Below are positions 1 through 6,840 of a stretch of 64,000 nt of DNA, in pieces. Position 1 is the stretch's first letter, and each line of letters begins with the position of its first letter. The translations under genes and the position numbers were made by a program. The DNA lies in NCBI GenBank assembly GCA_964461025.1, contig CAYWSE010000003.1, forward strand, positions 20,775-84,774, written 5' to 3'. This DNA is from JAHBVL01 sp964461025. GTDB taxonomy: Bacteria; Chloroflexota; Chloroflexia; Thermomicrobiales; UBA6265. The notes under the pieces are model-generated. The model searched no databases. It was given only the letters and a program-made list of their open reading frames with translations, and was not told the origin of the DNA.

Positions 1-187
1 TGCCGTGGATTACGGTCAGGTTGCGCTCCCACAGCATCTCAAGCGTTTCTCGCGGCGCAGGACCTGTTTCGCACAAGTCACCGGCAACGACGATTTCATC
101 GAATGGTCCTCGTTCATCGATGTCCGCCAGCACCGTCTGCAGCGCCAGACTGAATCCGTGAATGTCAGACAACACCGCTACGCGCAT
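1..187 (-). CDS. Metallophosphoesterase, N-terminal part (truncated by window edge)
   Basis: Read on the minus strand from an ATG at 187, this gives 62 residues that run off the window without a stop. They open with MRVAVLSDIHG, followed by VVAGDLCETGPAP and a stretch ending LTVIHG. The D-x-H and GDL elements are the first two metal-binding motifs of calcineurin-like phosphoesterases of the YfcE/MJ0936 type, which bind two metal ions and hydrolyse phosphodiesters or phosphomonoesters. The remaining motifs (GNHE/D and the His pair) would lie outside the window, so the substrate cannot be judged. The gene diverges from the TIR-LuxR regulator, leaving about 260 bases for two promoters. Confidence 0.85.
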   Translation of the reverse strand, partial: MRVAVLSDIHGFSLALQTVLADIDERGPFDEIVVAGDLCETGPAPRETLEMLWERNLTVIHG

Positions 188-363
188 TTCTCGTCCGATT
201 CCAGCGGGCCACTTGCGGCCACGTACGACACAATGGTCCCGTATAGGATAGCCAAATCCCGTTCCGGACGACGACGCAGTCGCCGTCTGAAGTGAATGCA
301 ACCATCGTGGAGAGGCGTCACTACACGGGTCTGGTCGGAGTCGCTTCTCCAGCGACACGGTTT

Positions 364-380
364 ATGATGAATGTCATCAT
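364..380. promoter_or_regulatory. Perfect inverted repeat upstream of the TIR-LuxR regulator
   Basis: ATGATGA-ATG-TCATCAT is a 7-base perfect inverted repeat with a 3-base spacer. It is centred about 77 bases upstream of the preferred regulator start at 449. Such symmetry and position fit an operator, but no matching second site was found. The region 188-363 shows nothing else I recognise. Confidence 0.35.
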
Positions 381-448
381 CAACGATGGGTCGCCGGGAA
401 AGAGTCCGCGCGATACCCCCGGCTAGACAACGGGAGACCCGGAACGTG

Positions 449-3250
449 ATGCAACCTGACCAGCCGGTCACCCGTCAGCCGGGTTACGTCTTTGTCAGTT
501 ACGCCGCCGGCGATTCGACGCGAGTGCAGGCGGTCGTCGATCAACTGCGAATGTCGGGCTACCGGGTCTGGATCGACGAGGCCGCGATCGAGGGTGGCGA
601 GAATTACGGACCCACCATCGTCAACGCAATTCGCGCGAGTGCCGCCGTAGCGCTCTTCTGCAGCTCGTCGAGCTTCCAATCACGCAATGTTCGACAGGAA
701 GTCGCGATCGCCTGGAAGCAAGAGCGGCCGATTCTTCCCCTTCGCCTCGAACCGATCGAACCTCCAGAGGACTTTCAATATTGGCTGGAAGCAGCGCAGT
801 GGCTCGATGTGACCGATCCTGATCCTGCCAACTGGCTGCCACGCGTCTCCCGGTCTCTGGACCGCTTGGGAGTCGTCCGGGACGATCCGATAGTCGAAGA
901 ACAGTCGTTCGTCGGCCAGACATTGGTCAGTAAGCGCCACGGGATCTCAGCAGCCGCCACCCCTCTATTAGGCCGGGACGAAGACATTGCCCGCATTGTG
1001 GCACTGCTGCGCGAATCCCGTCTGGTGACGTTGACTGGACCCGGAGGAGTCGGTAAAACCAGGCTTGCCGTCGAGGTTGCCAACGACTCCGGGCGCGACC
1101 TTGCCTGTGGCGCCGCGTTTATCTCGCTTGCGGCGATTCGCGACGCCAGATTTGTGATTCCGGCGGTCGCCGCGGCGTTGGGTTTTCCAAACGCAGGTTC
1201 GATATCCGATGCCGAAGCACTGGCCGCGCACCTGGGAGAGGAACCGCTCCTCCTCGTGCTCGACAATCTGGAGCAAATCATCAGCTGTGGGACGGACATC
1301 GCAGCACTCCTTTCCCTCTGCCCAGTCCTCAAGTGTCTGGCAACCAGCCGGACGCTTCTGAACATTCAGGCGGAGCAGGTCTACATGGTCGAGCCGCTGC
1401 GTCTACCTGCAACCGAAGATGCGGGAGAGTTCAGCCTTGTTCTCGAATCGCCTGCGGTTCGTCTCTTTGTCGACCGGGTTCGCGCGTCGGATCCATCCTT
1501 CGATCCTGAGGTTGGAGAGCACGGCTCGGCAATCGCTGAGATTTGCCGGCGACTGGATGGGCTCCCACTCGCCATTGAGCTGGCCGCGGCGCGAGCGCGG
1601 CTCTTTCCACCAGCGGCTTTGCTGGCCAGACTCGAACACCGGCTTCCACTGCTGACAGGGGGACCTCAGGATGCCCCTGAGCGGCAACAAACGCTGCGGG
1701 ATGCCATCGCATGGAGTCATGATTTGCTCCCCGATGCCGCCCAGCTGCTGTTTCGCAGATTGGCGGTGTTCGTGGGCGGGTTTACCCTGGAAGCCGCAGA
1801 ATCGATCGTCCAGTCGGAGAGGGAGCCCGCCAGCGCTTCCGCCGAGACGCCGGCAACTGTGGAGACGCTCGCGCTCCTCATCGATAGCAGCCTGGCCCGC
1901 CGGGTGAACGCTGAAGGTGAGCCCAGGTTCGCGTTCCTCGAAACGATTCGAGAATACGGGATCGAGCAGCTGGCTAGTCGAGGCGAACTCGAGTTCACCG
2001 AACATCGTCATGCACGTTATGTTCTGCAAATCGTGGAAGACCTGCGGCCACGAATCGAAGGCCCTGAAGGTCCCGAGATCATCAACAGGTTCGAAGTGGA
2101 GCACCCCAACATTCGGGCTGCGCTGACATACGCCATTGACTCGAAGGACGGAGAACTTGGCAACCGGCTTGTCGCGTCAATATGGAAGTTCTGGGTGGTT
2201 CATGGTCACGGTCAGGCAGCATTCCAATGGATCGAGCAAATTCTGGCGTTGCCCGGTAGCACGACGGCGACCTACCGAATGGAATCGCTCTACGCGGTCA
2301 GCAGTTTCGCACTCGAACTCGATCAGGGAGACCTTGCCCGCAACAGGGCGGAGGAGGGCCTTGCGCTGGCTCGCATCGAGCGCGATGAGCATCTCGAATC
2401 GAGAATGCTTTTCGTCCTCGGGTGGATCGCGCATCGCAATGGAGACTCGGAGCACGCGGACCAGTGTTTCCGGCACTCACTCGATCTGGCCAGGAAAGCG
2501 AGTCCCCAGGTTTCATTCGCCGAGCATATGAGCGCCCTGATCCTGGTGAACATCGCGACGATCGCGTATGAGCAGCGACGTTTCGACGATGCACTGGCAG
2601 CATGCCATGAAGCGCGATCGATCTGGCAGCGCCGGGGCGACCCCTGGGGATTGGCCATCTCGTCAGAATTTCTGGGCGTGATCGAATGCAAGCGGGGAGC
2701 GTTCGAGCAGGCAGGAAGCCTTCTTCGGCAAAGTCAGTCGCTCTATCGAGACCTGGGAGACCGCGGCGGCATGACCAATTGCCTGGCCGGCATCGCTCTC
2801 GTTGCCGCCGGGGTTGGGCAATTGACCGCGGCTACGCGCTTTCTTTCTGCCTCGCTCAGGGCGCGGGAGACGATCAAGACTCCTGTGCCATTGCCGATTC
2901 GTCAGGATCAGGAGGAAACGCTTTCTCTGGCCCGGTCCGAGCTTGGAAGGCGAAGGTTTGACGCGGCGTGGCAATCCGGCAGGGAGCTATCGCTGGAGGA
3001 CGCTTTCGCCGAAACGTCGGTTATGCGGTTCGATCTTCGCCAGGGCGGCAGTTCATCCACGACACTCACCCGAAGAGAGCTCGATGTACTGAGGTTGATG
3101 GCGGAAGGCAAAACCGATCAGGAGATCGCCGGCAATCTGTTCATCAGTTATCGCACGACGACCACCCACGTGACGCACATCCTGAACAAGCTCGGCGTCG
3201 ACTCACGAACCGCCGCGGTCGCGGATGCCATTCGGCTCGAGCTGATCTAG
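449..3250 (+). CDS. TIR-STAND ATPase-TPR-LuxR transcriptional regulator
   Basis: This is a 933-residue multidomain regulator. Residues about 12-115 form a TIR_2-type domain: YVFVSYAAGD, then YRVWIDE, then SRNVRQEV, whose Glu84 sits where catalytic TIR NADases have their glutamate. An NB-ARC/STAND ATPase follows, with Walker A GPGGVGKT near 196-203 and Walker B LLLVLDNLE near 268. It continues with the GLPLAIELAA motif, a TPR-like helical region (about 560-830) and a C-terminal LuxR helix-turn-helix (LTRRELDVLRLMAEG near 872 to the end). Such proteins switch DNA binding through nucleotide-dependent conformational change. An open frame extends upstream to 371, but the ATG at 449 sits just before the TIR domain and has purine-rich GGAG/GGAA sequence ahead of it. 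A SnoaL-like gene follows on the same strand. Whether the TIR domain is enzymatic or only a protein-interaction module is unknown. Confidence 0.9.
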   Translation: MQPDQPVTRQPGYVFVSYAAGDSTRVQAVVDQLRMSGYRVWIDEAAIEGGENYGPTIVNAIRASAAVALFCSSSSFQSRNVRQEVAIAWKQERPILPLRLEPIEPPEDFQYWLEAAQWLDVTDPDPANWLPRVSRSLDRLGVVRDDPIVEEQSFVGQTLVSKRHGISAAATPLLGRDEDIARIVALLRESRLVTLTGPGGVGKTRLAVEVANDSGRDLACGAAFISLAAIRDARFVIPAVAAALGFPNAGSISDAEALAAHLGEEPLLLVLDNLEQIISCGTDIAALLSLCPVLKCLATSRTLLNIQAEQVYMVEPLRLPATEDAGEFSLVLESPAVRLFVDRVRASDPSFDPEVGEHGSAIAEICRRLDGLPLAIELAAARARLFPPAALLARLEHRLPLLTGGPQDAPERQQTLRDAIAWSHDLLPDAAQLLFRRLAVFVGGFTLEAAESIVQSEREPASASAETPATVETLALLIDSSLARRVNAEGEPRFAFLETIREYGIEQLASRGELEFTEHRHARYVLQIVEDLRPRIEGPEGPEIINRFEVEHPNIRAALTYAIDSKDGELGNRLVASIWKFWVVHGHGQAAFQWIEQILALPGSTTATYRMESLYAVSSFALELDQGDLARNRAEEGLALARIERDEHLESRMLFVLGWIAHRNGDSEHADQCFRHSLDLARKASPQVSFAEHMSALILVNIATIAYEQRRFDDALAACHEARSIWQRRGDPWGLAISSEFLGVIECKRGAFEQAGSLLRQSQSLYRDLGDRGGMTNCLAGIALVAAGVGQLTAATRFLSASLRARETIKTPVPLPIRQDQEETLSLARSELGRRRFDAAWQSGRELSLEDAFAETSVMRFDLRQGGSSSTTLTRRELDVLRLMAEGKTDQEIAGNLFISYRTTTTHVTHILNKLGVDSRTAAVADAIRLELI

Positions 3251-3273
3251 ACCAATCGCCGTCCTTCTCAAAA

Positions 3274-3282
3274 ACAAATACG
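3274..3282. promoter_or_regulatory. ACAAATACG motif, copy 1 (after regulator 1)
   Basis: The 9-mer ACAAATACG lies in the 134-base gap between the TIR-LuxR regulator and the SnoaL-like gene. The same 9-mer occurs on the plus strand in the gaps downstream of the two other STAND-LuxR regulators. Here the regulator is on the plus strand, so the motif faces the opposite way relative to transcription. It is a candidate binding site by comparison only. Confidence 0.35.
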
Positions 3283-3384
3283 TAGACTCCCTGAGTTCAC
3301 GGAACGCCTCGCGCGGCACGGTAGACACGCATTCGATGATCGGCTTCGAGTGCGACGGTTCGACAGCGCGAAGGAGTACTCTCG

Positions 3385-3912
3385 ATGGACGGTTACACGA
3401 ATCGGCGAGTTGTTGTGCAGACGCTGACCGGCCTTACGCTGGCTGTTGCCGCCAGCGGCGGCGTGAGAACCTCGCTTGCCCAGGCATCCATGTCAAGGGA
3501 CGAGACGCAAGCGGTACTCGAAGAGTACGTTGCGGCGTTGGCCGGAAATGGCGATTTCTCCTCGTTCTTCGCCGAGGACATCGTGGTCTCGATGATGGAT
3601 ACCGGCCAGGAAGTGCGCGGCCGCGAGGAGGCGGCTGACGTCATCAACTATCTGCACAATGTTGCGTTTCAGGCCACTCCCGAGCTGAGCACCATCGTCT
3701 ATGGTGAAGGTATTGCGAGCGCCGAGCTGATCTTTGCCGGCACCCAGATCGAGGAGTTCGAGGGGATTCCACCGGTGGAAGGGGAATTCCGCGTTCCGTA
3801 TTCGGTTGTCTGGGAGCTGACAGACAGCAAGATCATCAGCTTGCGCCTGTATCAATTCGCAACGACGCTGATCGCCCACTTGACCGCACTCTCCGAGGAG
3901 TCGTCGAGCTAG
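3385..3912 (+). CDS. Exported SnoaL-like (NTF2 fold) protein
   Basis: This 175-residue protein begins with TNRRVVVQ followed by a hydrophobic segment and an Ala-rich cleavage region (TSLAQA), which resembles a Tat signal peptide. The mature part reads like a SnoaL/ester-cyclase-type NTF2 fold: an N-terminal helix (RDETQAVLEEYVAAL), a DIVVSMMDTGQEVRGREE strand-turn, and a final strand pair. SnoaL-like domains bind small hydrophobic ligands; most have no assigned reaction and none can be assigned here. AAGGAG precedes the ATG at suitable spacing. The gene lies directly after the TIR-LuxR regulator on the same strand and is followed by a strong hairpin. A similar regulator/SnoaL pairing recurs near 54.5 kb. 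Confidence 0.75.
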   Translation: MDGYTNRRVVVQTLTGLTLAVAASGGVRTSLAQASMSRDETQAVLEEYVAALAGNGDFSSFFAEDIVVSMMDTGQEVRGREEAADVINYLHNVAFQATPELSTIVYGEGIASAELIFAGTQIEEFEGIPPVEGEFRVPYSVVWELTDSKIISLRLYQFATTLIAHLTALSEESSS

Positions 3913-3919
3913 AGGCCCC

Positions 3920-3950
3920 GAGCTCCCCGGAGGTCTTCTCTGGGGAGCTC
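3920..3950 (+). terminator. Hairpin terminator after the SnoaL-like gene
   Basis: GAGCTCCCCGGAG pairs with CTCTGGGGAGCTC (13 pairs including one G-U) around a 5-base loop, starting 8 bases after the stop codon. There is no T-run, so termination strength is uncertain. Confidence 0.6.
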
Positions 3951-3987
3951 ATGACAGTTGCCGGCTTTCCTGCATTGAACGAGGAGA

Positions 3988-4488
3988 ATGAACGACGTGA
4001 TCACACGAACTCAGGGGATGGCGAACCGGTTCGAAGCCGCCAGTTGCCAGGTATCAAACCGTATCGAGCAGTGCAACGACCTGGAGCTGCGGGCGCATTG
4101 CGCTGCGGAAGCGTGCACCGTTGCCGCCCTGGCGAGTCACGTCGCCCGGGTGCACGAACTGACAATCAGCTGGATCGCGGCCATGCTCGCGGGTGAAAGT
4201 CTTGCCGGGCTGACCATGGCGGACATCGATCAGGCGAATCAGGAATGGTTCGCGAATGACGCGGACCGCCGCAAAGACGACGTCCTGGCGATGCTGGACG
4301 CCAATCGCCAGGACGCAGTGACGTTCGTTCGGCAACTCGCTGACGGCGATCTGGACCACTCTGCCGCGTTCGGCCCGTTCAACGGCGCGGTGATCAGCGT
4401 TCAGACACTGATCGAGCAGGTTCTGATCGGTGATCCGCTCAATCATCTGCGGAGCATCGACTCGGCACTGGCCAACGTCGCCGACTGA
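3988..4488 (+). CDS. DinB-like / mycothiol-maleylpyruvate isomerase N-terminal-like protein
   Basis: This is a 166-residue predicted four-helix protein. The segment from CTVAALASHVARVHELTISWIAAML to the second half resembles the DinB/MDMPI_N superfamily. In that family a helical bundle with three His/Asp metal ligands often mediates thiol-dependent reactions (mycothiol or bacillithiol transferases). The His in ASHVARVHE and the His near the end (DPLNHLRSID) are at the positions expected for metal ligands. The ATG at 3988 has GAGGAG only one base away. A GTG at 3997 has the same Shine-Dalgarno at ideal spacing and may be the true start. It sits after the SnoaL gene but beyond a hairpin. Substrate unknown. 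Confidence 0.7.
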   Translation: MNDVITRTQGMANRFEAASCQVSNRIEQCNDLELRAHCAAEACTVAALASHVARVHELTISWIAAMLAGESLAGLTMADIDQANQEWFANDADRRKDDVLAMLDANRQDAVTFVRQLADGDLDHSAAFGPFNGAVISVQTLIEQVLIGDPLNHLRSIDSALANVAD

Positions 4489-4578
4489 GCAGGACGAGGC
4501 CTTGCCGCAGTGGAGCGCTTCAACGGGCGACAACAGGTTATGGGTCGGTGATCGGTATGCCCAACGCACCCGCGTTCG

Positions 4579-4857
4579 CTATTCCGCCGGGAAAACGACC
4601 TTCCACTCATAGATGACCGCACTGTCGACAATTCCCGGCGTGGTTCGGAACGGGTCATTGGCAACGATCGCCTCGACGTCGGCCTGGCTGTCACCGTTGT
4701 AGATCATCAGTGCGCCCGAATCATCGGTAAATGGCCCTGACTCGTGCAGCTTTCCCTCGTCGAGCATGCGCTGCAGGAACTCCCGATGCGACGGACGAGT
4801 GGCCACCCGAAGCTCGTGGTTGTCGCTGTACTTCACAAAAATCGCGTACTTCGGCAT
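4579..4857 (-). CDS. YciI-like protein
   Basis: This 92-residue protein has the layout of the YCII family, a dimeric alpha-beta ferredoxin-like fold. It starts with a strand (MPKYAIFVKYSD), then has a helix with HREFLQRMLDEGKL and the family-typical SGPFTDDSGALMIYNGDS segment. A VEAIVANDPF helix and a final strand VIYEWKVVF close the fold. The conserved His and Asp near the N terminus are present. Family members have been linked to dehydrochlorination in one case and are otherwise uncharacterised. The gene converges on the DinB-like gene and stands alone. Length matches the family. Confidence 0.85.
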   Translation of the reverse strand: MPKYAIFVKYSDNHELRVATRPSHREFLQRMLDEGKLHESGPFTDDSGALMIYNGDSQADVEAIVANDPFRTTPGIVDSAVIYEWKVVFPAE

Positions 4858-5165
4858 AACTCCATTCCTTCCCCACTCCCCGTTGCGCCCTACGTGCCGA
4901 GCGCTCTTGGTAGTCTACTCAAGTTCGTGGTGTGGCTCGGCTAGTTGCGCTTTGACTGCTCAGCGCCAATCAGCGCGGCTCGCGATCCCATATGTCGTGA
5001 TCCCATACAATGTGAGTAGTCTTCCGTCGGGGAATCCGCACGATTCATTTTGGCTTGGATTGTGGGGAGCGCTTAGGCGACACCCGCGGGAGAGTCGCTG
5101 TCGCGCTGTGAGGGTAACGCATGTCCGCCCCGGAACGTTTGCTCACAGGAGAAGGACAGTCAACG
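4858..5165. other. Intergenic region between YciI and the amidohydrolase
   Basis: This 308-base gap separates two divergent genes and should hold both promoters. A short direct repeat, GATCCCATA, occurs twice (around 4985 and 4999). AGGAGAAGG lies about ten bases before the amidohydrolase ATG. I see no RNA gene, no convincing -35/-10 pair and no small open frame with coding character. Confidence 0.4.
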
Positions 5166-6647
5166 ATGGACCCGAATACTGACCAGCGGCCTAGTGTATC
5201 CCGCCGGGGATTTCTCAAAGCAGGCAGTGTGAGCGCAGCCGCCGCGGCAGCTGCCACCGTGGGCATCGTGCCGTCCTCACAGTTACGGGCCGCAGCCCAG
5301 GAGACACAGACGTCGAGCCCACAAATACTCCTGAAGGGCGGCCGGGTCGTAACACTCGACCCGGTACTCGGAGACTTTCAAGTAGCCGATGTCTTGATCG
5401 ATGGTGAGAGCATCGCTGCCATCGCACCGGAAATCACGGCTGCCGACGCCGAGGTGATCGACGCCGCGAACATGTTGGTGATGCCAGGTATGGTTGACGC
5501 CCATCGTCACACCTGGCAAGCCGCAATCAAGCACGTCGCGCCCGATTCAGACTTGTCGGGGTACTTCGGGCAAGTGCTCGCCTCGTTCGCGCCTGTCTAC
5601 CGACCTGAAGACGTATACATCGGGACGCTGATCGGCGCGTTGGAGGCCCTTGACTCGGGTGTTACGACGCTCTTCGACTGGTCACATATCCAGCACACGC
5701 CAGAACACACCGATGCCGCAATTGGTGCGCTTCACGATGCGGGGATACGTGCCGTGTTCGGCTACGGTTTTCCGAACACGGGTTCGGAGTGGTTCTTCGA
5801 GAGCCAACTCGAGCATCCTCAGGATGCTCGTCGGGTGCGAACACAATACTTTTCCGCAGAGAACCAGCTGGTAACCATGGCAATGGCCCTGCGCGGTCCT
5901 GAACTCTCGACGATCGCTGTCACGATTCACGACTGGGGTCTTGCGCGCGAACTGAACCTGCCGATATCGGTGCACGTCGGTAACGGCTCGTTCGGTGTGC
6001 CCTACCGGGCCATCGAGCAGCTCGCCGACGCAGGTCTCCTGGGTGCAGATACTCAGTACGTACACAACGTTTCCTTGACCGATGCCGCAATCGACCTTAT
6101 CCGGGAGACTGGCGGAACCGCGGTAGTCACCCCAGCTGTCGAGATGCAAATGGGATTCGGAATGCCGGCGGCCGGGCGTTTCTGGAACCGAGGCATGCGG
6201 CCGGGTCTCGGCATCGATGTGATCACTTCAACGGCAGGAGACCTCTTCACCCAAATGCGCACCGCCCATCAAATCGAACGGCTGCTGGCCGCGCTGGATC
6301 CCAACGAGCGGCTGGCGCCAACTGTCCACGACGTGCTGGAGATGGCCACCATCGACAGCGCGCGATCTATATGGCTGGGTGACAGGATCGGGACTCTGTC
6401 TCCTGGAAAGGCCGCCGATGTTGTACTTCTCCGCACCGACTCGTTGCACATGACCCCCGTAAACGACCCGGTAGCGGCCGTCGTCATCAGTGCGAACTCA
6501 GGCGATGTTGATACGGTTCTGGTGAGAGGACGTGTGCGTAAACGAGGTGGAACCCTGATCGACGTGGATCTGGCGCAACTTCGCGCAGGGGCCCTCGAAT
6601 CACGCGACTATCTGATTCAAGCGTCGGGATACGGAGCAACGGCCTGA
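5166..6647 (+). CDS. Tat-exported amidohydrolase (cytosine deaminase/TrzN-like)
   Basis: This 493-residue protein has a clear Tat signal (SRRGFLKAG followed by an Ala-rich segment). The composite amidohydrolase fold then begins with ILLKGGRVVTLDP. The metal site is visible: HRH in VDAHRHTW, a His in SVHVGNG, a His in YVHNVSL and an Asp in GIDVITSTAGD. The C terminus carries ATIDSARSIWLGDRIGTLSPGKAADVV, typical of the ATZ/TRZ and SsnA groups, which hydrolytically deaminate or dechlorinate N-heterocycles. An exported member is unusual, since most are cytoplasmic. The ATG at 5166 is preferred over one 45 bases upstream because AGGAGAAGG precedes it and it places the twin arginines near the N terminus. 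Substrate cannot be inferred. Confidence 0.85.
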   Translation: MDPNTDQRPSVSRRGFLKAGSVSAAAAAAATVGIVPSSQLRAAAQETQTSSPQILLKGGRVVTLDPVLGDFQVADVLIDGESIAAIAPEITAADAEVIDAANMLVMPGMVDAHRHTWQAAIKHVAPDSDLSGYFGQVLASFAPVYRPEDVYIGTLIGALEALDSGVTTLFDWSHIQHTPEHTDAAIGALHDAGIRAVFGYGFPNTGSEWFFESQLEHPQDARRVRTQYFSAENQLVTMAMALRGPELSTIAVTIHDWGLARELNLPISVHVGNGSFGVPYRAIEQLADAGLLGADTQYVHNVSLTDAAIDLIRETGGTAVVTPAVEMQMGFGMPAAGRFWNRGMRPGLGIDVITSTAGDLFTQMRTAHQIERLLAALDPNERLAPTVHDVLEMATIDSARSIWLGDRIGTLSPGKAADVVLLRTDSLHMTPVNDPVAAVVISANSGDVDTVLVRGRVRKRGGTLIDVDLAQLRAGALESRDYLIQASGYGATA

Positions 6648-6840
6648 CGAACAACACCTTCGCGTGCTCCTCCAGTCGATCCTGTGGACGATGAATCCAA
6701 CCGCTCCGCTTTCACTTCGCATGTGTATGGTCACATCGGTCACGGACGTGTTCGTCCTGGGCAAACTATTGATAGGCTACGCTTTCGAAGAGCAAAATGT
6801 GCTCTTGTGACGCGATCGAAGGTACTCCGGCAGGTGTTGC

